This document shows, piece after piece, positions 43,730 through 52,484 of a stretch of 64,000 nucleotides of DNA. This stretch comes from Cupriavidus sp. IDO (lineage in GTDB: Bacteria; Pseudomonadota; Gammaproteobacteria; Burkholderiales; Burkholderiaceae): positions 19,108 through 83,107 of the forward strand of contig NZ_JWMA01000079.1 of the NCBI RefSeq assembly GCF_000812465.1, given 5' to 3'. Each line of letters begins with the position of its first letter. The stretch's first letter is position 1. Under the pieces are notes generated by a model, which saw only the letters and a program-made list of their open reading frames with translations, had not been told where the DNA came from and made no database searches. The position numbers and the translations under genes were made by a program.

Positions 43730-45046
43730 ATGCATGTGATTGTCATCGGCGCCGGCGCAATCGGCGTCTGCTCCGCCTGGTACCTGCGGCAGGCCGGCTT
43801 CGAGGTGACGGTGCTGGAGCAGCGCGCCGCGCCCGCGCAGGAAGCCAGCTTCGGCAATGCCGGCGTCATCGCGCCGGGCTATGTCACGCCGTGGGCGGCG
43901 CCCGGCATGCCCGGCAAGGTGCTGCGCACCCTCTTCGCCCGCGAAGCGCCGGTCCTGTTCCGCCCCAGCCTCGACCCCGCCATGTGGCGCTGGATCTCGC
44001 GCTGGCTGCGCGAATGCAACCTGGAGCGCTATCGCACCAACAAGCTGCGCATGCAGCGGCTCGCGTTCTACAGCCGTGATTGCCTGCACCGGCTGCGCAG
44101 CGAGCTGGAGATCGACTATGAACAGTCGCAGGGCTACCTGCAGCTGTTCCGCACCGCCCGCGACCTCGACATGGCGGCGCCCGCCATTTCCCTGCTGCGC
44201 GAAAACAATGTCCCGCACCGGCTGCTGACCCCCGACGCGTGCCGGCGCGTGGAACCCGGCCTGGCCGCGGACACCGCACTGGCGGGCGGCCTGCACCTGC
44301 CCGAAGACGAGTCCGGCAACTGCCCCATGTTTATCCGCAGGCTGCACCAGCATGCCGAAGCCGCGGGCGTGCGCTTCCGCTTCGACACCACAGTGAGGCG
44401 GCTGCGTACGGGCAAGAACGGCGCGCTGACCATCGAGCTTGCGCCCGAGACGAAGGGAGGCACGTCCGAGACGCTGACGGCGCGGCAAGTGCTGCTGGCA
44501 TCCGGCGCCAACAGTGCCACCCTGCTGCGGCCCCTGGGCCTGCGAGTGCCCTTGTACCCGGTCAAGGGCTATTCCGTTACGACGATGGTGCGCGACGAAT
44601 TGCAGGCGCCGTTGGGTGCGCTGATGGATGAGTCGTACAAGGTCGCCATCACACGCATGGGCAATCGCGTGCGCATCGCCGGCACCGCGGAGCTGGGGTC
44701 GCGCAGGCTCACGCTGCGGCCGGCCGCGCTGCACACGCTGATCAAGGTCGCACGCGACTGGTTTCCGGTTGCGGGCAATTACCAGGAAGCGACGCTTTGG
44801 GCCGGAGCGCGACCGATGCTGCCGGATGGCCCGCCGCTGATTGGCGCCACCGCGGTCCCGGGCCTGTTCCTCAACCTTGGCCACGGCTCCACCGGCTGGG
44901 CGATGGCATGCGGTTCCGGCAAGATCGCTGCGGATACGATTGCCGCAAATGAGGGCGCGGGCTCCGGGCCCGGGATTGACATGGACGGGTTGACGCCCGC
45001 ACGCTATGGCCTGGGCCCGGTCCGCCAGGACACAATGCAGCGATGA
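43730..45046 (+). CDS. dadA: D-amino acid dehydrogenase-type FAD oxidoreductase
   Basis: A 438-residue DAO-superfamily flavoprotein: FAD motif HVIVIGAGAIGVCSAWYLRQ, ASFGNAGVIAPGYVTPWAAPG (DadA signature region), MCGSGKIAAD-like end (AMACGSGKIAADTIA) and LNLGHGSTGW. It oxidises D-amino acids to keto acids plus ammonia and feeds electrons to quinone at the membrane. Length matches DadA (about 430). AAGGAG precedes the start. It overlaps the NAD(P)HX repair gene by 4 bp. Substrate could also be another amine or proline-like compound; DadA-like proteins are broad. Confidence 0.85.
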   Translation: MHVIVIGAGAIGVCSAWYLRQAGFEVTVLEQRAAPAQEASFGNAGVIAPGYVTPWAAPGMPGKVLRTLFAREAPVLFRPSLDPAMWRWISRWLRECNLERYRTNKLRMQRLAFYSRDCLHRLRSELEIDYEQSQGYLQLFRTARDLDMAAPAISLLRENNVPHRLLTPDACRRVEPGLAADTALAGGLHLPEDESGNCPMFIRRLHQHAEAAGVRFRFDTTVRRLRTGKNGALTIELAPETKGGTSETLTARQVLLASGANSATLLRPLGLRVPLYPVKGYSVTTMVRDELQAPLGALMDESYKVAITRMGNRVRIAGTAELGSRRLTLRPAALHTLIKVARDWFPVAGNYQEATLWAGARPMLPDGPPLIGATAVPGLFLNLGHGSTGWAMACGSGKIAADTIAANEGAGSGPGIDMDGLTPARYGLGPVRQDTMQR

Positions 45047-46653
45047 ACACCCCTGATACCTCCCATTCATCAGCCAGTACAGTCCCCGTCGCCGGCTGGT
45101 TCGAACTGGATTCCGCTGCGCCACATGCCGTTCCGCTCTACGACGTGGCCACGATTCGCCGCATCGAGAACGCTGCGCTGGCGCAGCTTCCCGCCTTCGA
45201 GCTGATGTCACGGGCCGGCAGTGCCGCGGCCGGTTGGCTGGCGCAGCATGCGCCGCCGGGCGACCTGCTGTTCCTGGCCGGACCTGGCAACAACGGGGGC
45301 GACGCGCTGGTCGCGGCCACGCGCCTGCATCAGGCTGGGCGCAAGGTCGAGGTCTGGCTGGCTGCCGAACCGGACCGCCTGCCAGCCGATGCCGCGCGCG
45401 CGTGGCTCGAAGCCCGGACCGCGGCCGTCCCCCTGCGTTCGCTGCCTGGCGATACGGCCAACACCCTGCCGCCATGGCCCGCCGGCATTGCTGCGATCGT
45501 CGACGGATTGCTTGGCATCGGCCTGAACCGCCCGGCCGACGGCGCGATGGGATGGTGGATCGAACGGATCGCACAGGCGCCGGTGCCTGTCTTTGCACTC
45601 GACATTCCGAGCGGCCTTTTCGCCGACACAGGCGCCGGCGATCCCGCCGTGCGCGCGCGGCGCACGCTCACCTTCATCGGCGCCAAGCCCGGCCTGCTGA
45701 CGCTGGATGGGCGCGACTGCGCCGGCATCATCGACATCGCGCCGATCGGGCTGGCCTATCCGCCGCCCGATGTGCCGCGCGCCCTGGTCAACGGGCCGGC
45801 CCTGTTCCGCCAGGCGCTGCCCGCGCGTCCACATGGGGCCAACAAGGGCAGCTTCGGCTCGCTGGCGGTGATCGGCGGGAGTATCGGCATGACGGGTGCG
45901 CCACTGCTGGGCGCGCGCGCGGCGCAGTTCCTCGGCGCCGGCAAGGTGCACATAGGCTTCCTGGCACAGCCCGCGCCGGTACTTGATCCGATCCATCCCG
46001 AACTGATGCTGCACCCGGTTGCCGAGATCGCACTGGCGGCGATGTCCGCGCTGGTGATCGGGCCGGGCATGGGAACCGGCGCAGCGGCACGAAAGCAGCT
46101 CGCACAACTGTTCCATACTGCCGCGACGGCCGATTCACCGCCCTCGCTGGTGCTGGATGCAGATGCGCTTAATCTGCTCGCCGCCGACACCACGCTTGCC
46201 GACGCTCTCGCGGCCACTGGCTTGCCGCGTGTGATGACGCCGCATCCACTGGAAGCGGCACGGCTGCTCGGCGGCACCGTCGCCGAAGTGCAGCGGGACC
46301 GGCTCCTTGCGGCAGCGGCGCTGGCGTCGCAATGGCAGGCTGTCGTGGTGCTGAAGGGATCGGGCAGCATAATCGCCTCGCCGGGACAGCCAGCGTGCGC
46401 CATCAACCCGACCGGAAACGCCGCCCTGGCCAGCGCCGGCACCGGCGACGTACTGGCCGGCATGACGGGCGCCCTGCTGGCGCAAGGCATGCCACCCCTG
46501 CAGGCCGCGCAGGCCGCCGTGTGGATCCACGGGCGCGCGGCCGACCGGCTGGTCAGCCAGGGCATCGGGCCGGCGGGGCTGACAGCCAGCGAGCTGTACG
46601 AACCGGCACGCGCGATCTTCAATGCCCTGCTGCGTGGCGAGGCAGCGGCGTGA
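45043..46653 (+). CDS. nnr: Bifunctional NAD(P)H-hydrate epimerase / ADP-dependent NAD(P)HX dehydratase
   Basis: A 536-residue two-domain protein. The N-terminal YjeF epimerase domain has FLAGPGNNGGDALVAATRL and LDIPSGLFADTG; the C-terminal carbohydrate-kinase-like domain has GSFGSLAVIGGSIGMTGAP, MTPHPLEAARLL and NPTGNAALASAGTGDVLAGM. It repairs hydrated NADH and NADPH, which arise non-enzymically or by GAPDH side reaction. About 30 residues precede the usual N-terminus, so part of the leader overlapping dadA may not be translated if a later start is used. Overlap with dadA (ATGA) indicates coupling. Confidence 0.93.
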   Translation: MNTPDTSHSSASTVPVAGWFELDSAAPHAVPLYDVATIRRIENAALAQLPAFELMSRAGSAAAGWLAQHAPPGDLLFLAGPGNNGGDALVAATRLHQAGRKVEVWLAAEPDRLPADAARAWLEARTAAVPLRSLPGDTANTLPPWPAGIAAIVDGLLGIGLNRPADGAMGWWIERIAQAPVPVFALDIPSGLFADTGAGDPAVRARRTLTFIGAKPGLLTLDGRDCAGIIDIAPIGLAYPPPDVPRALVNGPALFRQALPARPHGANKGSFGSLAVIGGSIGMTGAPLLGARAAQFLGAGKVHIGFLAQPAPVLDPIHPELMLHPVAEIALAAMSALVIGPGMGTGAAARKQLAQLFHTAATADSPPSLVLDADALNLLAADTTLADALAATGLPRVMTPHPLEAARLLGGTVAEVQRDRLLAAAALASQWQAVVVLKGSGSIIASPGQPACAINPTGNAALASAGTGDVLAGMTGALLAQGMPPLQAAQAAVWIHGRAADRLVSQGIGPAGLTASELYEPARAIFNALLRGEAAA

Positions 46654-46773
46654 CGCAGACCGCGGATACGTGCGTCAGACAACGCCCGATGTGCCGGCCC
46701 GATTACCCCTGCTATCGTTGCATCTCGTAACGATATCCTGCCGCTTCGCAGCAAGACGGCCAGCCCGCACATA

Positions 46774-46779
46774 TATACT
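46774..46779 (+). promoter_or_regulatory. Possible -10 box of pgi
   Basis: TATACT lies 57 nt before the pgi ATG in the 183-bp gap after the nnr gene. The -35 side is poor, so only the -10 is offered. Confidence 0.3.
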
Positions 46780-46836
46780 TGCAACTGCGGGACGGAAACG
46801 GCCGCACTCGGAGCAACTAGAAAGATTTTGTCCTGC

Positions 46837-48480
46837 ATGCCCACAGATCTTCACGCCTGGAATGCCCTGCTGCACCACCACGACGCCATCCGCGACACAC
46901 AGATGCGAGAGTGGTTCGAAGGCGATGCGGCGCCTCGTGTTGCGCAGTTTTCGCTGGAAGCGGCCGGTCTTTACCTGGACTACTCGAAGAACCGGATCAC
47001 GCCGGAAACGTTCGGGCTGCTGATGCAGCTTGCGGAAGAGGCAGGCGTGTCGCGCCGGCGCGATGCCATGTTTGCCGGCGAGCATATCAATGCGACCGAA
47101 GACCGCGCCGCATTGCACGTAGCCCTCCGCGCAGCCGCGAACGCCCCCTTCAAGGTAGACGGCAAGCCCGTCATGCCGGACATTCAGTCCGTGCTGGTCC
47201 GGATGCGCAGTTTCGCCGGGCGCGTGCGCAGCGGCGACTGGAAAGGTGCCAGCGGCAAGCCTATCACCGACATCGTCAACATAGGCATCGGTGGCTCCGA
47301 CCTCGGCCCACGCATGGTGTGCCGTGCGCTCTCGCATCTGGCGGACGCGGACGGCAACGCGGCGCCGCGCATGCATTTTGTCTCCAATGTGGACGGCACC
47401 GAACTGGCCGAAACGCTGGTCCGCCTCGATCCGCACCAGACCCTGGTGATCGTCTGCTCCAAGACCTTCACCACGCTCGAGACGATGGCCAACGCCTGCA
47501 GCATGCGGGAATGGTTCCTCGCCAGTGGCGTGGCACAGAGCGGGCTGGCACGGCACTTTGTCGCGGTGTCGACCAATGTCGACGCCGTGCGCAAGTTCGG
47601 CATCGATCCCGCCAACATGTTCGAGTTCTGGGACTGGATCGGCGGACGGTTCTCGCTCTGGTCATCGGTCGGGCTTTCCATCGCACTGGCGGTCGGCTTC
47701 AACGCCTTCGCTGACCTGCTGGCCGGCGGCCGCGCCATGGACGAGCATTTCCGCACGGCTCCGATCGAGCGGAACATGCCGGTCATCATGGGCATGCTGG
47801 GCATCTGGTATCGCAACTTCTTCAGCTTGCCGACCACCTGCATGGCGCCCTACTCCACCTCGCTGGAGCTGTTCCCCGCGTTCCTGCAGCAACTGGAAAT
47901 GGAGAGCAATGGCAAGTCGGTGCAGCTCGATGGCCGTCGCGTGCGGGCGCATACCTCGCCGGTGGTGTGGGGCACGGCCGGAACCAACGGGCAGCATGCC
48001 TACTTCCAGCAGATCCACCAGGGCTCGCAGATCGTTCCGGTCGATTTCGTCGCACCGCTGGTGCCACCGCGCAAGCTTTCCGGCCACCATGCCAAGCTGC
48101 TGGCCAACTGCTTTGCCCAGGCCGAGGCACTGATGCGTGGCCGCAGCGCGGACGAACTGCGTGCTGCCGGCATGACCGACGAGTTGCGCATCGCCCATAT
48201 GGTGTTCGAGGGCAACCGCCCCAGCAATACGCTGCTGATGGAAGACCTCACGCCGCACGTGCTCGGCGCGCTGATTGCGCTCTATGAGCACCGTACCTTC
48301 GTGCAGGGCGTGGTGTGGAACATCAATTCGTTCGACCAGTGGGGCGTGGAACTCGGCAAGATCCTGGCACGCCCGATCGAAGCCGAACTGAGCGGCGGTG
48401 CCGTCGGCCAGCATGACGCCTCGACGGCGACGCTGATTGCCCGCGCACGCGCCGTGCTGGGTTCGGAGAACGAAGCCTAG
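46837..48480 (+). CDS. pgi: Glucose-6-phosphate isomerase
   Basis: A 547-residue PGI of usual length. Signatures are DIVNIGIGGSDLGPRM near residue 150 and GVVWNINSFDQWGVELGK near 500, with GTNGQHAYFQQIHQG carrying the active-site Gly/His region. It interconverts glucose-6-phosphate and fructose-6-phosphate. The ATG at 46837 is taken over an in-frame TTG at 46828; the ribosome site is weak in either case. Its stop overlaps the convergent ATPase gene stop (CTAG at 48477-48480). Confidence 0.96.
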   Translation: MPTDLHAWNALLHHHDAIRDTQMREWFEGDAAPRVAQFSLEAAGLYLDYSKNRITPETFGLLMQLAEEAGVSRRRDAMFAGEHINATEDRAALHVALRAAANAPFKVDGKPVMPDIQSVLVRMRSFAGRVRSGDWKGASGKPITDIVNIGIGGSDLGPRMVCRALSHLADADGNAAPRMHFVSNVDGTELAETLVRLDPHQTLVIVCSKTFTTLETMANACSMREWFLASGVAQSGLARHFVAVSTNVDAVRKFGIDPANMFEFWDWIGGRFSLWSSVGLSIALAVGFNAFADLLAGGRAMDEHFRTAPIERNMPVIMGMLGIWYRNFFSLPTTCMAPYSTSLELFPAFLQQLEMESNGKSVQLDGRRVRAHTSPVVWGTAGTNGQHAYFQQIHQGSQIVPVDFVAPLVPPRKLSGHHAKLLANCFAQAEALMRGRSADELRAAGMTDELRIAHMVFEGNRPSNTLLMEDLTPHVLGALIALYEHRTFVQGVVWNINSFDQWGVELGKILARPIEAELSGGAVGQHDASTATLIARARAVLGSENEA

Positions 48481-49175
48481 ATTTCTGTCGCCATCCACTC
48501 GTCGCTGGCCACGCGCCCCGCGTCGATGGTCAGGATGCGCGCGCAGCGCGCCGCGACTGAGCGGTCATGCGTGACCAGCACCAGGGTCGAACCGGCGTCG
48601 CGGTTCAGTTCGAACATCAGCGCAATCACCGCCTCGCCGGTCGCTGTGTCGAGGCTGCCGGTCGGCTCGTCGGCAAACAGGATATCCGGCCGCGCCACAA
48701 AGGCACGGGCGAGTGCCACACGTTGCTGCTCGCCACCCGACAGGGTTCGCGGATAGTGGTCAAGACGAGCGCCCAGGCCCACGCGTTCCAGCATGTTCAC
48801 CGCGCGTTCGCGCACACTGTCCGTCTCGCCGCGCAGTTCCAGCGGCAGCATCACGTTCTCGAGCGCAGTCAGGTGGCCAACCAGCTGGAACGACTGGAAG
48901 ACGAATCCGACATGCCGGCCGCGCAAGGCGGCGCGCTGGTCCTCGCCCAGGACGAACAGGTCCTGGCCGTGCAGCCGCACCGAGCCTGTCGTGGGCAAGT
49001 CCAGCCCGGCCAGCAGGCCGAGCAGCGTAGACTTGCCCGACCCGGATGCGCCGACGATGGCCAGCGTCTCGCCCGGCGTGACGGAAAAGGTCACGTCGTG
49101 CAAAATCGTCAGCGAACCGGTCGTGTCGGCTACGGTCTTTCCTAGTGACTCGACAGCGAGAATGGAAGAGGACAT
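48477..49175 (-). CDS. ybbA: ABC transporter ATPase, YbbA/LolD-like
   Basis: A 232-residue ABC ATPase of the MacB/LolD/YbbA type: Walker A GASGSGKST, Q-loop VFQSFQLVGHLTALENVMLP, signature LSGGEQQRVALARA, Walker B ILFADEPTGSLD, H-loop LVTHDRS. Close in style to E. coli YbbA, which also lies divergent from tesA. No FtsX-like permease gene (ybbP) is next to it: pgi and tesA are its neighbours, so the partner must be elsewhere. The ATG at 49175 overlaps the tesA ATG on the other strand (CATG), and its ribosome site lies within tesA and is weak. Confidence 0.9.
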   Translation of the reverse strand: MSSSILAVESLGKTVADTTGSLTILHDVTFSVTPGETLAIVGASGSGKSTLLGLLAGLDLPTTGSVRLHGQDLFVLGEDQRAALRGRHVGFVFQSFQLVGHLTALENVMLPLELRGETDSVRERAVNMLERVGLGARLDHYPRTLSGGEQQRVALARAFVARPDILFADEPTGSLDTATGEAVIALMFELNRDAGSTLVLVTHDRSVAARCARILTIDAGRVASDEWMATEI

Positions 49176-49827
49176 GAACAAAGTGATCCGAATCGGTTGG
49201 CGCAAGATGGCGCTGGCGGCCTGCACGACCCTGATGCTGAGCGCCGCGCATGCAGCCCAGGCAGCCCCGGCCGTGCTGGTACTAGGCGACAGCCTGTCCG
49301 CGGAATACGGCATCGCGCGCGGCGCTGGCTGGGTCAGGCTGCTGCAGGACAGGTTGCAGCAAGAGCGCTTCGATTATAGCGTCGTCAATGCGAGCATCAG
49401 CGGCGAGACCACCGTCGGCGGCAAGACGCGGCTGCCGGACCTGCTCGCGCGCCACCGCCCGGCGATAGTGGTGGTCGAACTCGGCGCCAACGATGCCCTG
49501 CGCGGCCTGTCGCTGCAAGTCACCGAATCCAATCTGCGCAATATCGTCAGCGGGGCGCAGAAGGCGGGGGCCAGCGTGCTGCTGATCGGCATGCGCATCC
49601 CCCCCAACTACGGCCAGGACTACACGGAGAAATTCTTCGCACTCTATCCCCGGCTGGCCGGCGAGTACAAAGTCCGGCTGGTGCCGTTCTTCCTGGACAA
49701 GGTGATTGCACGCCAGGACTGGTTCCAGGCAGATCACATCCATCCGACTGCCGAGGCGCAACCGGCGCTGCTCGATACCGTGTGGCCGCAACTCAAGCCA
49801 TTGCTGAAAGCCGGCAAGACTCGATAG
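49174..49827 (+). CDS. tesA: Arylesterase / acyl-CoA thioesterase I-like GDSL hydrolase TesA
   Basis: A 217-residue SGNH hydrolase. Signal peptide to about residue 31 (MALAACTTLMLSAAHAAQA), then LVLGDSLSAEYG (Ser nucleophile, block I), NASISGETT (Gly, block II), ELGANDALRG (Asn, block III) and DHIHPTAEAQ (Asp/His, block V). It is a periplasmic multifunctional esterase/thioesterase/lysophospholipase. GGAAGAGGA precedes its ATG. The gene is divergent from ybbA with overlapping start codons and ends before a strong two-way terminator shared with ppiD. Confidence 0.93.
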   Translation: MNKVIRIGWRKMALAACTTLMLSAAHAAQAAPAVLVLGDSLSAEYGIARGAGWVRLLQDRLQQERFDYSVVNASISGETTVGGKTRLPDLLARHRPAIVVVELGANDALRGLSLQVTESNLRNIVSGAQKAGASVLLIGMRIPPNYGQDYTEKFFALYPRLAGEYKVRLVPFFLDKVIARQDWFQADHIHPTAEAQPALLDTVWPQLKPLLKAGKTR

Positions 49828-49851
49828 CAAACCCCTGCCCGCGCATAAAGC

Positions 49852-49888
49852 AAAAGCCCCTGCAGCGATGAACTGCAGGGGCTTTTTT
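49852..49888. terminator. Two-way rho-independent terminator between tesA and ppiD
   Basis: AAAAGCCCCTGCAG (49852-49865), a 7-nt loop, CTGCAGGGGCTTTT (49873-49886) and T to 49888: a perfect 14-bp stem with A tract on one side and T tract on the other, so it can end both the tesA and the ppiD transcripts. Confidence 0.93.
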
Positions 49889-49903
49889 GTCGGGCGGTGG
49901 CGA

Positions 49904-51853
49904 TTATTGCGCGGCCGGCGCGCTGCCATCCTGGGCTTCGGTTGCAACGACCGGCTTGAGTACCTTCACCTTCGAGCGTGCCTTCAGGCTGTCGTAGTAA
50001 GCCTCCAGCTCGGTCTGGCCTGACAGCTGGCTCAGTTGCTGCGCGTCGGCCTGCCGTTGCGCGGCGTTCGCCTGCGCTGGCTGGCTGAGCTTGGTGATGC
50101 GATAGATGGCATAACCACCGGCACCAAGATCCACGCCAACCACGGCGGGCAGCTTCGATGCGTCGGCGCGCATGATAGCTTCCACTGCCTTGGGCTCCAG
50201 GCCTTCCACCTTGGTGCGCGAGACCGTGGCCGCGGCGCCAAAGCCTTCAGCGCTGTCGCTTTTCTTCAGGGCTTCGAGTCGCGCCTCGCCATCCTTGCGT
50301 GCCAGTTCGGCGGCTTGCTGGGCGATATAGCCCTCGCGCACCTGTGCCTGGACTTCCTCGAACTTGCGCACCGAGGACGGGCGATAGTCGACGATGCGCG
50401 CGGCCACCAGCGTGTTCGGACCAACCTGGACGGCCTCGGTATTGCGCTTGTTCTTGATGGCGTCATCGCTGAACAGCGCCTTGAGCACCTTTTCGTTGTT
50501 CAGCGGACTCTGCGCGCCCAGCGCCGGGTTCGGCTGGCGAGTCAGGTTGTCGGCGGTCTGGATCGTGAGCTTGAACTTGTCGGCAGCCGGCTTCAGGCTG
50601 TCAGCCTGCTCATAGACCATGTTGCCGAAGGCATCGGCCTGCTCGGCGTACTTCTTGGCTGCAAACTGCTTGCGCAATTCGGCCTCGAGCTCAGGACGAA
50701 CTGCGTCGAGCGGCTTCGTCTCCGCGGGCTTGATGCCGGTCAGCTTGATGATGTGATAGCCGTAGTCGGTTTCCACCACGTCGCTGATCTGGCCGTCCTT
50801 GAGCGCATACATGGCATCCTCAAACGGCTTCACCAGCGCGCCATGGCCCATGAAGCCAAGGTCGCCGCCCTTCTCGGCCGAGCCCGGGTCCTGCGATTGC
50901 TTGCGGGCCACGTCGGCAAACGTATCGGGATGCTTGCGCAGGTCCTCCAGCAGCTTGGTCGCCTTGTCCTTGGCGGCCTGGCGCTCGGCGGCAGGCGCAT
51001 CCTTGGGCGAGGCAATCAGGATGTGGCTGGCGCGGCGCTGCTCATCGGTACGGAAGCGCGCGATATTGCTCTCGTAGTACGACTTTAGCTCTTCCGGCGT
51101 GACCGACTGCGATGCGGCCAGCGCCTCGCCGGACAGCACCAGGTATTCAACCTTGGCCTGCTCCGGCACCGAGTAGGCCGACTGGTGGCTGTCGTAATAG
51201 GCCTTCAGGGCAGCTGCGTCCGGCTGCACCTTGGCCGCATAGCTGGCGGGCTTGAAGATCAGCGCCTGCACATCGCGCTGCTGGTCGCGTACGGCGATCA
51301 GGCGATCGAGCAGCGACTTCGGCACGAAGGCCGTTGCTGCAATCGAGGTGCCGAGCTGCTGCGTAGCCAGGTCGAAGCGCATGCGGGCATCGAACTGCTC
51401 GGGCGTCATGCCTTGCGAGGCCAGCAGTTGCAGATAAGCCTTGTCATCGATGGTGCCGTCCTGCTTGCGCGGCAACTGGGCAATGGCGGGAATGCTGTTG
51501 ATCGCCTCGAACAGGCGCGCATTCGAAACCGTCAGGTGCTCGCGCGCCACTTCGTTCGCCACCACGCGCTGCAGGATCAGCTGGTCCAGCACCGTCTGGC
51601 GTGCCGCGGCGCCTTCGAACTGGCGCGGATCATAGTTGGTGCCCAGCATCTGGCGCATGCGCTCGCTCTGGTCGCGCACCACGTTGTCGACTTCCTGAAC
51701 GGTGATGGCGCGGCCATCGACCTTGGCGGCATCGTGCGAGCTGTCCATGAAGCGCGAATAGCTCTCTACGCCGAAGAATACAAACGACGGGAAGACGAGC
51801 ACCAGCAGAAGCAAGAGCATCAGGCGCCGGTTGTTGCGTACGAAATCAAGCAT
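49904..51853 (-). CDS. ppiD: Periplasmic chaperone/foldase PpiD (SurA N-domain, parvulin)
   Basis: A 649-residue inner-membrane-anchored chaperone. One membrane helix at residues 12-30 (LMLLLLLVLVFPSFVFFG), a SurA-like N-domain (LDQLILQRVVANEVAREHL), a parvulin domain near residues 265-365 (RRASHILIASPKDAPAAER, SQDPGSAEKGGDLGFMGHGA, TDYGYHIIKLTGI) and a C-terminal chaperone region. It assists proteins leaving the Sec translocon. Length fits E. coli PpiD (623). The ribosome site is weak. Its RNA ends at the terminator 49852-49888. Confidence 0.94.
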   Translation of the reverse strand: MLDFVRNNRRLMLLLLLVLVFPSFVFFGVESYSRFMDSSHDAAKVDGRAITVQEVDNVVRDQSERMRQMLGTNYDPRQFEGAAARQTVLDQLILQRVVANEVAREHLTVSNARLFEAINSIPAIAQLPRKQDGTIDDKAYLQLLASQGMTPEQFDARMRFDLATQQLGTSIAATAFVPKSLLDRLIAVRDQQRDVQALIFKPASYAAKVQPDAAALKAYYDSHQSAYSVPEQAKVEYLVLSGEALAASQSVTPEELKSYYESNIARFRTDEQRRASHILIASPKDAPAAERQAAKDKATKLLEDLRKHPDTFADVARKQSQDPGSAEKGGDLGFMGHGALVKPFEDAMYALKDGQISDVVETDYGYHIIKLTGIKPAETKPLDAVRPELEAELRKQFAAKKYAEQADAFGNMVYEQADSLKPAADKFKLTIQTADNLTRQPNPALGAQSPLNNEKVLKALFSDDAIKNKRNTEAVQVGPNTLVAARIVDYRPSSVRKFEEVQAQVREGYIAQQAAELARKDGEARLEALKKSDSAEGFGAAATVSRTKVEGLEPKAVEAIMRADASKLPAVVGVDLGAGGYAIYRITKLSQPAQANAAQRQADAQQLSQLSGQTELEAYYDSLKARSKVKVLKPVVATEAQDGSAPAAQ

Positions 51854-51993
51854 GCGGACTCAGGTAATGGGTTGGCACGAAAGACAAACTCCGCGATTCT
51901 ATCAGGAGCCGCGCGGGCCGCAGCGTTTGTGAGGCCCGCGGAACATCGGAGCCACCGCGCAAATCCCGCCGGCGCGCCGGCGGGACAAAAAAA

Positions 51994-52017
51994 AATGGCC
52001 ACCCGAAGGTGGCCATT
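51994..52017 (-). terminator. Terminator of the tRNA-Val/tRNA-Asp operon
   Basis: AATGGCCACC-CGAA-GGTGGCCATT is a perfect 10-bp stem with a tetraloop, followed on the reverse strand by nine T. A second, perfect 20-bp palindrome lies at 51965-51984 just beyond. Confidence 0.92.
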
Positions 52018-52059
52018 CTTGCCCGGACCGCCGCGACGCGGCTTGCCTCGGGTGACTAC

Positions 52060-52136
52060 TGGCGGAGTGGACGGGACTCGAACCCGCGACCCCCGGCGTG
52101 ACAGGCCGGTATTCTAACCGACTGAACTACCACTCC
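52060..52136 (-). tRNA. tRNA-Asp (GTC)
   Basis: The reverse strand folds as a 77-nt cloverleaf including the encoded CCA: acceptor GGAGTGG/CCACTCC, anticodon loop CTGTCAC giving GTC, and T-loop GGTTCGAGTCC. It lies 50 nt after tRNA-Val in the same transcript. Confidence 0.97.
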
Positions 52137-52186
52137 TGTGTCGGTGCATCCTGCCGACACTAACGTCAGCCTTGCAATGATGGAGC

Positions 52187-52262
52187 TGGTGGGTGCTGAG
52201 GGGCTCGAACCCCCGACCTACGCCTTGTAAGGGCGCCGCTCTACCAACTGAGCTAAGCACCC
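52187..52262 (-). tRNA. tRNA-Val (TAC)
   Basis: The reverse strand gives a 76-nt cloverleaf with encoded CCA: acceptor GGGTGCT/AGCACCC, anticodon loop CTTACAA giving TAC, T-loop GGTTCGAGCCC. First gene of the two-tRNA operon. Confidence 0.97.
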
Positions 52263-52347
52263 GCTCGACCATCGCAGGCAGACTGCCTGCAGGTTGCTAC
52301 GCTTCGCGCTTCACGGCGTTTGCCGCTGTTCGCGTTGCGAGGGCGCA

Positions 52348-52377
52348 AGTGTAATACATGTTTTTCCGGTTTGCCAA
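52348..52377 (-). promoter_or_regulatory. Promoter of the tRNA-Val/tRNA-Asp operon
   Basis: Reverse strand TTGGCA (52377-52372), 18-bp spacer, TACACT (52353-52348), about 80 nt before tRNA-Val and downstream of the lon terminator. Confidence 0.6.
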
Positions 52378-52427
52378 GCACTCTTCGCAACAATGTCGGG
52401 TGATCCGGAAGGCGCCGAAAAAAGAAA

Positions 52428-52454
52428 AACGCCGCGGAAACCTCCCGCGGCGTT
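52428..52454 (-). terminator. lon terminator
   Basis: AACGCCGCGG and CCGCGGCGTT form a perfect 10-bp stem with a 7-nt loop; on the reverse strand it is followed by TTTTCTTTTTT. It is 31 bp past the lon stop. Confidence 0.9.
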
Positions 52455-52484
52455 CTTGCCTCTGCAACGGCTACCTCGCCGCCA

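Noticed and set aside
42686..45598. A 970-codon minus-strand frame opposite dctM, dadA and nnr
   Set aside because: Crosses three well-supported genes in antisense with Arg/Gln/His-rich composition typical of shadows.
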